A stretch of 47,099 bases of DNA from contig JAKAMI010000004.1 of assembly GCA_021812945.1 (NCBI GenBank), positions 1 through 47,099 on the forward strand, read 5' to 3'. The position numbers and the translations under genes are program-made. This document shows, one piece after another, positions 35,168-43,201 of the stretch. How positions within the stretch are numbered: position 1 is the first letter of the stretch; each line of letters starts with the position of its first letter. The notes beneath the pieces were generated by a model that worked only from the letters and a program-made list of their open reading frames with translations, was not told where the DNA came from and searched no databases. Origin of the DNA: a bacterium (GTDB lineage Bacteria; Patescibacteriota; UBA1384; XYA2-FULL-43-10; JAKAMI01).

Positions 35168-35806
35168 ATCAAAAAAAGATCAAAATTCTATTTGTATGGT
35201 ACGCTGGTCATCGTTTTTGCTGCGCTTTTGTCTGGTTATTTTTATTTGCCAAGTATTTTGGGCGACACGGTTTATCCTTTGCAGTACACCGATTCTATTA
35301 TCAAATGGTCGGCGGCTCACAAGGTCTCGCCAGACTTGACCGCCGGCATCATTTACCAGGAAAGTCATTTTAACCCCCAAGCCGTATCGGGGCCGGGGGC
35401 ACGGGGCTTGATGCAGATTATGCCCACAACCGGAGCCGGTATCAACAAAGCTTTCAACGTTCCGGGTTACAACGCGGATAAGCTCTACGATCCCGACATC
35501 AGTATAATGTTCGGTACTTGGTATATCAGCACCTTGATCCAGCGATATGACGGCAATACCGCGGCCGCCTTGACGGCTTACAATGCCGGCAGCGGGGCGG
35601 TTGACCACTGGTTTTCACTCGGGTTGTTTAGCGGCGGCAACAGCTACTCCAAGAGAGTTTTGGAGTATCAAACCATTTACCGCAATTACTACGGCCGCGA
35701 ACTTTTCGGAGTCAATTTCAAAGAACAAGCCATCGAAAAACCAAAACCGAGCTTTCTCTGGAGCCGGATGATCCAGGACTTGGTGGGACTGAGGTACGGG
35801 ACGTAG
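35168..35806 (+). CDS. lytic transglycosylase (SLT domain), probable ATC start
   Basis: IIYQESHFNPQAVSGPGARGLMQIMPTT; GGAGG-5nt-ATC; in-frame stop at 35153. Confidence 0.8.
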   Translation: MKKRSKFYLYGTLVIVFAALLSGYFYLPSILGDTVYPLQYTDSIIKWSAAHKVSPDLTAGIIYQESHFNPQAVSGPGARGLMQIMPTTGAGINKAFNVPGYNADKLYDPDISIMFGTWYISTLIQRYDGNTAAALTAYNAGSGAVDHWFSLGLFSGGNSYSKRVLEYQTIYRNYYGRELFGVNFKEQAIEKPKPSFLWSRMIQDLVGLRYGT

Positions 35807-35842
35807 GAGTCCGAGAGTCCTGGAGTCCAGAAGTCTAAATTA
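35807..35842 (+). repeat. (AGTCCNNN)x4 array, left flank
   Basis: AGTCCGAG AGTCCTGG AGTCCAGA AGTCTAAA. Confidence 0.8.
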
Positions 35843-35849
35843 AGAACAA

Positions 35850-36203
35850 ATGTCAAACGGATTTAAAGATTTAATTGTCTGGCAAAAATCGATAGATTTA
35901 TGTATTAGAATATATAGATTAACCGCAAAGTTTCCTTCTTCAGAGCAATATTCGATTATATCTCAGTTAAGAAAAGCAGGATCATCTGTGCCCGCCAATA
36001 TCGCTGAGGGCTGTGCTAGATTTTCAAAAAAAGAATTTACTCACTTTCTCTGGATCGCATACGGATCTTTAGCTGAGGTTGATACTTTCTTGATAATTTC
36101 TCAAAAATTGGGATTTGTTAAAGAAGCTGACTTAGTCGATATTAATGAGCTAAAAGAAGAGATTCGGAAAATGATTAAAACATTGATTAAGATTCAAAAT
36201 TGA
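35850..36203 (+). CDS. four-helix bundle protein (S23 / 23S rRNA IVS family)
   Basis: FKDLIVWQKSIDL, SSEQYSIISQLRKAGSSVPANIAEG. Confidence 0.9.
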   Translation: MSNGFKDLIVWQKSIDLCIRIYRLTAKFPSSEQYSIISQLRKAGSSVPANIAEGCARFSKKEFTHFLWIAYGSLAEVDTFLIISQKLGFVKEADLVDINELKEEIRKMIKTLIKIQN

Positions 36204-36210
36204 CCTTATT

Positions 36211-36250
36211 TTCTTTCGGACTTTCGGACTTTTAGACTCTAGGACTTTAC
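36211..36250 (-). repeat. (AGTCCNNN)x4 array, inverted right flank
   Basis: reverse complement AGTCCTAG AGTCTAAA AGTCCGAA AGTCCGAA. Confidence 0.8.
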
Positions 36251-36253
36251 GCT

Positions 36254-38041
36254 ATGACTTCACAAGAGTTAAGAAATAAATTTTTGAATTTTTTTGAACA
36301 GCGGGGGCACAAGATTATGCCTTCTTTTTCTCTAGTGCCCGACGAAACCGACCCGTCGGTGCTTTTTACCACCGCCGGCATGCATCCCTTCAAGCGATAT
36401 TATGCCAAACCTGATCTGGCTCCAGCCCCTGCTATTGTTACGATCCAAAAATGTATCCGAACCGGCGACATAGAGGAAGTCGGCGATGCCACTCACCTGA
36501 CATTTTTTGAAATGCTGGGGAATTTCTCTTTCGGCTACCCGAAAAAAGAAGGCTCCTATTTCAAAAAAGAGGCGATTGCGTATGCTTGGGAGTTTTTGAC
36601 CAAAGAACTGAACATCGAAATATCCAGGCTCTCAGCCACTTATTTCAAAGGGGAAGGTGGGATACCCGAGGACAAAGAATCATACGATATCATACGGAAT
36701 ATTACCAAATTACCGGAAGGCAAAATTGTTGGTACCGGTAAGTCCGAAACCTTTTGGTCGCTCGGGACCGAGAACTCCCCGGGCGGGCCAACCGTGGAGT
36801 TCTACATTGATAATATTGAAATCTGGAATCTAGTCTTTAATGAGTATATTTTACGAAATGAAAAATACGAACCGTCAGAGTACAAAGGCGTCGATACCGG
36901 CATGGGGTTCGAGCGTCTGCTGGCGGTTTTAAATCAGGCGGAAAATGTTTATCATACAGATATCTTTGAGGAATCTCACCGAAAATTGCACCAGCTTTTC
37001 AAAACTGAAAACCCGGTTGCGGAAAGGATTATCCTCGATCATTTGCGGGCGGCGGTTTTTATCATGGCTGACGGAGTCAGGCCTTCAAACAAGGGAGCCG
37101 GTTATGTCTTACGCCGCTTGATCCGTCGAGCTATCGTCAAGGCCAAAACCTTGGGGATTGAGGAGAATTTTTGTGCACGAGTGGCTACAACAATAGGTCA
37201 TTCTGAAGCCGATCCGAATCGGCTGCAGAATCCCACGAATGTTGGGATCCTTCGTTACTCTCAGGATGACGTGTTTAATGAGTTTGAAAAAGAAGAAACC
37301 AAGTTTCGAAAAACTTTGGCCCAGGGCCTTCGAATAATCAAGTCTCAAAAAGAATTTAGTGGTAAAGTGTTATTCGATCTGTACCAGACATACGGCATAC
37401 CGGTAGAAATTACTATTGAGGAAGCCGAACGACTTGGTAATGATATTAGCAATGAGACAATGAAACAGTTTAACAATGAGCTTTTGGCTCATCAAGAGCT
37501 TTCGCGGACGGCTTCGGCGGGGATGTTCAAGGGAGGGCTGGCCGATGCCGGCGAGGAAACGACTCGGCTTCATACCGCGGCACATCTGATGTTGGCAGCC
37601 TTGCGTCAGGTTTTAGGAGAGGAAGTGACTCAAAAAGGTTCGAACATTACTGCTGAGAGATTAAGATTTGATTTCAATTATCCGGAAAAGCTGACTTCGG
37701 AGCAGATCAAATCGGTGGAAGATATTGTAAACGAAAAAATTAAGGAGGATCTGCCCGTCACGATGGAGGAGATGGGCATTGACGACGCCAAAAAGTCCGG
37801 CGCCATGGGGGTATTCGATGACAGGTACGGGGACAAGGTGAAGGTTTACACAATCGGTAGGACCCATTCGACTCTTCTTCGCCAAGCCCAGGATCGCTCA
37901 GGGCCAATCGAGAAGCCGTTCTCGATTGAGATTTGCGGCGGCCCGCATGTCAAAAGAACCGGCGAACTCGGCCGCTTCAAAATCATCAAAGAAGAGTCCT
38001 CCTCCGCCGGTGTCCGGAGGATCAAAGCAATATTGGAATAG
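36254..38041 (+). CDS. alaS: alanyl-tRNA synthetase (short form, no C-terminal DHHA1 domain seen)
   Basis: FTTAGMHPFKRYY, GDATHLTFFEMLGNFSFGYPKKEGSYF, HTAAHLMLAALRQVLG, ICGGPHVKRTGELG. Confidence 0.95.
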   Translation: MTSQELRNKFLNFFEQRGHKIMPSFSLVPDETDPSVLFTTAGMHPFKRYYAKPDLAPAPAIVTIQKCIRTGDIEEVGDATHLTFFEMLGNFSFGYPKKEGSYFKKEAIAYAWEFLTKELNIEISRLSATYFKGEGGIPEDKESYDIIRNITKLPEGKIVGTGKSETFWSLGTENSPGGPTVEFYIDNIEIWNLVFNEYILRNEKYEPSEYKGVDTGMGFERLLAVLNQAENVYHTDIFEESHRKLHQLFKTENPVAERIILDHLRAAVFIMADGVRPSNKGAGYVLRRLIRRAIVKAKTLGIEENFCARVATTIGHSEADPNRLQNPTNVGILRYSQDDVFNEFEKEETKFRKTLAQGLRIIKSQKEFSGKVLFDLYQTYGIPVEITIEEAERLGNDISNETMKQFNNELLAHQELSRTASAGMFKGGLADAGEETTRLHTAAHLMLAALRQVLGEEVTQKGSNITAERLRFDFNYPEKLTSEQIKSVEDIVNEKIKEDLPVTMEEMGIDDAKKSGAMGVFDDRYGDKVKVYTIGRTHSTLLRQAQDRSGPIEKPFSIEICGGPHVKRTGELGRFKIIKEESSSAGVRRIKAILE

Positions 38042-38053
38042 GAAAGGAGAACT

Positions 38054-38353
38054 ATGGTTTATGGCGAAGGTAAATCAAACGTAGGGTTAGATAGAAACAA
38101 TGAACCGAATATTTCTCTCGCCGTAGGTCTCAACAATCTTATCGACGAAGTTGAGGAAGAAGGAGGGGTAGTTGAAAGAATAGTTCCTAGAGAATTGTTA
38201 AGTCGAATAGATAGTATTTTAGAAAAAGCGCAGCAAAGCGGTATTTCTATTAAAGGGTCTACACTAGCGGAATTAAACGGGTTGCAAAAAGCAGAAAAAA
38301 GAATGTTGTCAGATTGGCTAAGTTCTCATAAATCAAAAGAAGGGTCTATTTAG
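38054..38353 (+). CDS. hypothetical protein
   Basis: ORF directly downstream of alaS with AAAGGAG upstream. Confidence 0.55.
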   Translation: MVYGEGKSNVGLDRNNEPNISLAVGLNNLIDEVEEEGGVVERIVPRELLSRIDSILEKAQQSGISIKGSTLAELNGLQKAEKRMLSDWLSSHKSKEGSI

Positions 38354-38375
38354 CCACATAGTTCTAAAACGCGTT

Positions 38376-38421
38376 GAGGCTCGCCTAAACAGTCCATGCG
38401 GGACTGATTCGGACGAGCCTC
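38376..38421 (-). terminator. nested hairpin downstream of 38429..38938 cassette
   Basis: GAGGCTCG..CGAGCCTC enclosing CAGTCC-atgc-GGACTG-like stem. Confidence 0.6.
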
Positions 38422-38428
38422 TTCGGTA

Positions 38429-38485
38429 TTATGCGATCGGGGCACGCGGTGGTTTTCTCTCCTTCATGTCGACCTTGCGCGCCAT
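38429..38485 (-). CDS. 18-aa basic mini-ORF (MARKVDMKERKPPRAPIA)
   Basis: GGGAGGcgtgaccaATG; downstream of 38507..38938 in the same cassette. Confidence 0.4.
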   Translation of the reverse strand: MARKVDMKERKPPRAPIA

Positions 38486-38506
38486 TGGTCACGCCTCCCT
38501 AGCAGA

Positions 38507-38938
38507 CTAGCAGAACGCCTCGCGGAACGCCTCGATGATCTGGCGGTCTGTCTCGTCGAAGCTCGGCATTGCACTCTGGTAGCCGTCGGGGTCCAGAATC
38601 GACTCACGAACCCACTCGGCCAACGCTAACATGTGCTTGGTCGTCGACAGCGGGTCCTCGCCCGGATCGGCCATGGCCTCGCGGAGGTGCTGCGCGAGAT
38701 AGACCAGCTCGACAGGATCGTGGAGGAGTCTCTCGCGATACCCCTTGGCCTTCTCGGCGTAGACCTCCGCCAACTCGAGGCAAGAGGCGTCTCCGAGGCA
38801 GAAGATCTCATCTCGGACAAACCCCAGAACTTCGTTCGGGCCCATTGCCCTGACCTTCCCGAGACAGTCGTCCAGCCAGCCGAGCTGAAGAGAACTCAGA
38901 CCGACCTGCTGAAGTGTGACAACATCGGTAACCATCAT
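38507..38938 (-). CDS. 143-aa hypothetical helical protein
   Basis: GGGAGGcgccATG; promoter TTGACA-N16-TATTTT; GC-rich codon usage unlike neighbours. Confidence 0.65.
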   Translation of the reverse strand: MMVTDVVTLQQVGLSSLQLGWLDDCLGKVRAMGPNEVLGFVRDEIFCLGDASCLELAEVYAEKAKGYRERLLHDPVELVYLAQHLREAMADPGEDPLSTTKHMLALAEWVRESILDPDGYQSAMPSFDETDRQIIEAFREAFC

Positions 38939-38973
38939 GGCGCCTCCCTTGATCGGATGTCGGCAATGGCTTA

Positions 38974-39001
38974 AAAATAGCAGAATTATTGAGTTTGTCA
39001 A
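38974..39001 (-). promoter_or_regulatory. sigma70-type promoter TTGACA-16-TATTTT
   Basis: -35 at 38996-39001, -10 at 38974-38979 (minus). Confidence 0.6.
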
Positions 39002-39017
39002 ACAGAATTTTGTTTTT

Positions 39018-39171
39018 AAGTCCAGCCTTCAGGCTGTGACACCGTAAACGGTGGGCTCAAGACGATTTGAGACCAAGCTTTAGCTTGTTTCCAAAGCACC
39101 CTAAAGGCTGGTCTCAAAAATATTGGAGTCCGAGCTTCAGCCGGTTATTTGAGCACGCTCAAGCGTGGACT
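39018..39171. repeat. three tandem double-hairpin repeat elements
   Basis: GTCCAGCCTTCAGGCTG..CACCGTAAACGGTGGGCTC; GAGACCAAGCTTTAGCTTG..GGCTGGTCTC; GAGTCCGAGCTTCAGCC..CACGCTCAAGCGTGGACT. Confidence 0.8.
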
Positions 39172-39212
39172 ACAATTTCGCAATTATTTTGATATTTGTT
39201 ACAATGTAAACA

Positions 39213-40469
39213 ATGGTTTTCGGATTCAAGGGTCTCCGCAAAGGAGGCAAAAAACATTTCGCCTTGGCGCTGGACATTGGAACCGAATTTGTCAAGGCGC
39301 TGATCTACCGCATCGAGGGCAATCGAGGCGTAGTTGTTGGGGTTGGCAAACAGAGGCAAAGATTGTCCGATATGCAGGGCGGTAAGGTAACCGATATCGC
39401 CGGGGTCATCGCCAACTGCGAGGAAGCCTTACAACACGCGGCGGAGATGGCTCACGAAGCGCCCCGCCAGTGCGTCATCGGCATCGCCGGCGAGCTGGTC
39501 AAAGGCACAACCACTACGGTGCACTATGAGCGCGACCATCCCCTGACGAAAATAACAGTCTCAGAGCTAAAAAACATCATTGCAAAGGTTCAAAACAGAG
39601 CTTTCGACAAGACCCGCCAGACTTTGGCTTGGGAGACCGGTTACCGCGAGATCGATGTCCGACTGGTCAACTCTGCGGTGGTTGACGTCCGAATTGACGG
39701 CTACCGTGTCACTAACCCGGTCGGTTTTCAAGGCCGCGATATCTCCATCGGCGTTTTCAACGCCTTCGCGCCGATAGTTCACCTCGGTGCTTTGCAAACC
39801 ATATCGGAGGGGTTAGGATTGGACTTGCTGGCGGTAGCCGCCGAGCCCTACGCCGTGGCCCGTTGCATGGGGCTTGAGGAATCGACCGACTTTTCCGCTA
39901 TTTTTATCGACATCGGGGGCGGCACCACCGACATTGCCGTAGTGCGAAATGGCGGGGTTGAGGGGACGCGGATGTTTGCCATCGGCGGGCGGGTTTTCAC
40001 CAAACGGGTGGCGCAGGAGCTTGATTTATCATTTGGTGAAGCCGAGAAGAAGAAACTGGAATATTCCGAAGGGAAATTGTCTGAGGAGGAGGCGGAAAGG
40101 GTCAAGAAGGGCATCGATGCCGATTGCCAAGTTTGGCTTTCCGGAGTAGAATTAGCGTTAGGGGAGTTTGGCGGCTCCGATCTTTTGCCGTCCAAAATTT
40201 TACTCTGCGGCGGCGGTTCCCTACTTCCGGAGATCCAGGAGTTCTTGGAATCCCGCGAATGGGTCAAACGTTTGCCTTTCGCCCGCCAGCCCAAGGTGGA
40301 GTTTATCCATCCTTCCGACGTCGCCAATATCTCCGACGAAACCGGCGAACTGGTGGGCGCACAGGACATTACCCCCATGGCTCTGGCCAATCTCGGCATC
40401 GACCTCTCCGGAGAATCAGGCGTGGTTGAGGGGATACTGGATCGGGTGGTTGAGTCGATTAAAGAGTAA
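39213..40469 (+). CDS. FtsA/PilM-like actin-family ATPase
   Basis: FALALDIGTEFVKALIY, AIFIDIGGGTTDIAVVRNGGVEGTRMFAIGG, ILLCGGGSLLPEI. Confidence 0.85.
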   Translation: MVFGFKGLRKGGKKHFALALDIGTEFVKALIYRIEGNRGVVVGVGKQRQRLSDMQGGKVTDIAGVIANCEEALQHAAEMAHEAPRQCVIGIAGELVKGTTTTVHYERDHPLTKITVSELKNIIAKVQNRAFDKTRQTLAWETGYREIDVRLVNSAVVDVRIDGYRVTNPVGFQGRDISIGVFNAFAPIVHLGALQTISEGLGLDLLAVAAEPYAVARCMGLEESTDFSAIFIDIGGGTTDIAVVRNGGVEGTRMFAIGGRVFTKRVAQELDLSFGEAEKKKLEYSEGKLSEEEAERVKKGIDADCQVWLSGVELALGEFGGSDLLPSKILLCGGGSLLPEIQEFLESREWVKRLPFARQPKVEFIHPSDVANISDETGELVGAQDITPMALANLGIDLSGESGVVEGILDRVVESIKE

Positions 40470-40475
40470 ATAGTG

Positions 40476-40583
40476 ATAGACGTGGCTAGACATAGTGAGA
40501 AATAGTTAGACATGGTAAGACAAAGCAAGACATTGACAAACAATTTCTCTCTATCGTCTCACTATTTCTCTCTACTTCTAACG
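40476..40583. repeat. inverted decamer arrays (NNAGAMATAG)n
   Basis: Six forward units atAGACGTGG ctAGACATAG tgAGAAATAG ttAGACATGG taAGACAAAG caAGACATTG, then four inverted units. Confidence 0.85.
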
Positions 40584-40597
40584 GCATTCGAAAACGC

Positions 40598-42655
40598 ATG
40601 GAAGATAAGTTGATATATCTCGAATCGGATGAGGAAATCACCTCGGTTATCGACAAGATCAGTAAAGCTACCAGTGTCGATGTCGCCCTGGTGATACCTC
40701 GAGGGGGAAACCTTGCGCAGAGCATCGTTAATTTGAAATTGCTGAAAAAGCGTGCTTCTGATTTGGGTAAAGATGTCTCTTTGGTTACCGCCGACAAGAT
40801 CAGCCGTAACCTGGCTTCGCAGGTGGGGATCTCGGTCTATTCACGAGTGGATGAAGTCGGCCGCAGATCCGTGCCGCCGGCACCGCTTATGGCTGAAAGA
40901 CCAGTCGCTATAGCCGAGGAGGTTATTAAATCCGACGTTCCCGCGCCGGCACCGGCCAAACCGGCCGAGGAGTTGCCGGAGATGCCCGGGATCAAGATAC
41001 ATCGGTACTATGATGAACGAAGTCAATCACCGGTGATCAGTAATCAGTTATCAGGGGAAAGTAATACAAAGTCAGAACCGAATTTGAAAACTGACAACCG
41101 AAAACTGACAACCGAAAACAAATCTTTAGAGCCATCGAAGGACGAGGTAGTTGAGGAAAGTGTTCAAAAAGACGTTGAGAAACCAATTCCTGCCGAGGTC
41201 ATCGAGCTTCCAGAGCATCCGGTAATCGTGGAGTCCGAAAATCCCGGAGTTCGAAAGTCCGAAGAAAATCCAGAAATAAGGGAAGAAAAACTCCCGGAAG
41301 AAAGCGGTTTCAAACGCAAGAAAATCAGTGTCAGAGACGCTATTAAAAATAGTCGGGAGTCACAAGATAGTCCAGAGTCCCAAGCCATGCCTGCCGGCAG
41401 GCAGGTCCAAAGTCACGAGGAAGAATATTCAAAATCAAGAATTAATAATTCTGACGAATCGAAACCCAAACTTCCGGGTCGGCGATTCAAGCCGATGAAA
41501 AAACGCCGGGCGTTGTTTGTGCTGATCGCTCTAGCCCTTGCTGTCATCTTAGCTTTCGGTTATCTGATACTGCCGCAAGCCAAGGCCACCGTCACCTTCA
41601 AGGCGGAAAATTTCGATCAGAGTTCCGAGGCCGCCATCAGTACCGCCCAAAAGGGAACAGACGCGGATAACGTCATTATTACCGCTACTCAGAACAGCGT
41701 AGACAAAGAGATTTCAGACAAATTTTCTGCTACCGGACAAAGAAATATTGGTGCCAAAGCAACCGGTAAAGTCACTCTTTTTAATGCCGGTTCATCTGCC
41801 CCGCAGAAAATAAATTCCGGACAGGTTCTAAGCTACGACAGTAAAAATTTTACTATCAACGCCGCTGTAACCATTCCGGGAGCCTCGGTTTCGGGAGGCA
41901 ACATTGTCCCTGGGCAAGTCTCGGCCGACGTCACCGCTACCGACTCGGGCGAAGTCTATAATTTGGCTCTGGTTAAATCTCCCAATAAATTCGTGCTGAA
42001 CAGTTTTCCCTCGACCCAGACTTGGGCCGAATCGGCCGCGGCCTTTGCCGGCGGCTCGACCCAAAATGTCAAAGTAATCCAACAGAGTGACATCAATTCG
42101 GCTCAAGAAGCTATTAAAACCAAGCTTTCGGCCCAGGCCAAAGAGGAGGTTTTGAAGAAAGTTCCCACAACCGAAAAATACCTTGACGGGACCATTTCCG
42201 AAAACATTAGCGCTCTTTCATCTTCGGCTCTGGCAGGGGCGCAAGCCGACGACTTTACTTTTTCCGGGAAAATCAGCACCGGCATTTTATCCTTTAACGA
42301 GAATACTCTCAGGGATTTGTTAATATCAAAATATGAAGCCAAACTGGACCGAAACCGCGTCTTGGTGCAAAAGGATAAGATAGTGCTGGACTATCTTATC
42401 AAATCGTTGGACATGGCTTCGGGCAAGGCCGTTTACACTATCAAAATGTCCGGAAAAATCAGCAGTCGGGTTGACACCGAGAGACTGAAGGAACAGCTCA
42501 GCGGCAAGCCGCTGGATGAAGCGAAGCGGGTATTGTCTGCCATCGACTTAGTCAAATCGGTAGACCTTCGGATGTCTCCCAATCTTTCCGTTTACAAAAC
42601 TATGCCGCTGTTTAAGAACAGTATAAAAATTGAAACATTATACGAAACGGAATAA
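40598..42655 (+). CDS. baseplate J-like membrane protein with disordered linker
   Basis: N-terminal domain VALVIPRGGNLAQSIVNLKLLKKRASDLGKDVSLVTAD; TM; C-terminal GKVTLFNAGSSAPQKINSGQVLS. Confidence 0.7.
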   Translation: MEDKLIYLESDEEITSVIDKISKATSVDVALVIPRGGNLAQSIVNLKLLKKRASDLGKDVSLVTADKISRNLASQVGISVYSRVDEVGRRSVPPAPLMAERPVAIAEEVIKSDVPAPAPAKPAEELPEMPGIKIHRYYDERSQSPVISNQLSGESNTKSEPNLKTDNRKLTTENKSLEPSKDEVVEESVQKDVEKPIPAEVIELPEHPVIVESENPGVRKSEENPEIREEKLPEESGFKRKKISVRDAIKNSRESQDSPESQAMPAGRQVQSHEEEYSKSRINNSDESKPKLPGRRFKPMKKRRALFVLIALALAVILAFGYLILPQAKATVTFKAENFDQSSEAAISTAQKGTDADNVIITATQNSVDKEISDKFSATGQRNIGAKATGKVTLFNAGSSAPQKINSGQVLSYDSKNFTINAAVTIPGASVSGGNIVPGQVSADVTATDSGEVYNLALVKSPNKFVLNSFPSTQTWAESAAAFAGGSTQNVKVIQQSDINSAQEAIKTKLSAQAKEEVLKKVPTTEKYLDGTISENISALSSSALAGAQADDFTFSGKISTGILSFNENTLRDLLISKYEAKLDRNRVLVQKDKIVLDYLIKSLDMASGKAVYTIKMSGKISSRVDTERLKEQLSGKPLDEAKRVLSAIDLVKSVDLRMSPNLSVYKTMPLFKNSIKIETLYETE

Positions 42656-42708
42656 AAATTCAAAAGTGCAATTAATAATTATCTAATTTTAACTTTCAAT
42701 TTTGACTT

Positions 42709-43143
42709 TTGAATTATGACTTATTAATTATGTATCTAGGCATCGACTACGGGAAAAAGAAAGTTGGAATAGCGGTCGGGGAGAGCATTGCTTTTTCCCG
42801 CGGTTTTTATAATAACAATCAGGAGCTGTTTGGTAAAATTGTCGAGTTGATCAAGGGCGAGGAGATCTCAGTGGTGGTTCTGGGCCTGCCGGTCAAAGAT
42901 TCCGGCCAAGAGGGAGAGTTAGCCGAGGAGATCCGGCGGTTCGGCCAGAAACTAGCTGCCAACACTTCGGCGGAGATAGTTTATGAAAACGAGTCAGACA
43001 CCAGCTTTGCTTCTCATCAAGAGTTGAAAAACGCCGGCATCGACATCCGCTCGGCAAAAACAGAAGTCGATGGACTGGCTGCCGAGAAAATCCTGCAACA
43101 ATATATAGATAGTTCAAAATTCAGATCTCAAATCTCAAAATAA
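42709..43143 (+). CDS. ruvX: putative pre-16S rRNA nuclease RuvX/YqgF (start probably 42730)
   Basis: MYLGIDYGKKKVGIAVGES; VVVLGLPVKDSG; DGLAAEKILQQYID. Confidence 0.88.
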   Translation: MNYDLLIMYLGIDYGKKKVGIAVGESIAFSRGFYNNNQELFGKIVELIKGEEISVVVLGLPVKDSGQEGELAEEIRRFGQKLAANTSAEIVYENESDTSFASHQELKNAGIDIRSAKTEVDGLAAEKILQQYIDSSKFRSQISK

Positions 43144-43201
43144 ATGAATAATTTTGAATTGATAACTACACTTTGAGATTTGAATTTTGAGGTCTGAGAT
43201 T
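43114..43201. repeat. inverted heptamer arrays (TCAAATC)n between ruvX and mltG
   Basis: TCAAAAT TCAGATC TCAAATC TCAAAAT; reverse complement TCAGACC TCAAAAT TCAAATC TCAAAG. Confidence 0.85.

Noticed and set aside
36254-38041. alaS as a truncated pseudogene
   Set aside because: Aminoacylation motifs and the HTAAH/CGGPH metal-site motifs are intact; loss of the C-terminal domain occurs in other short AlaS proteins, and the insertions keep the frame.
38569-38974. Plus-strand ORFs opposite the 38507 gene
   Set aside because: The minus strand has the promoter, SD and hairpin; the plus-strand ORFs have none.
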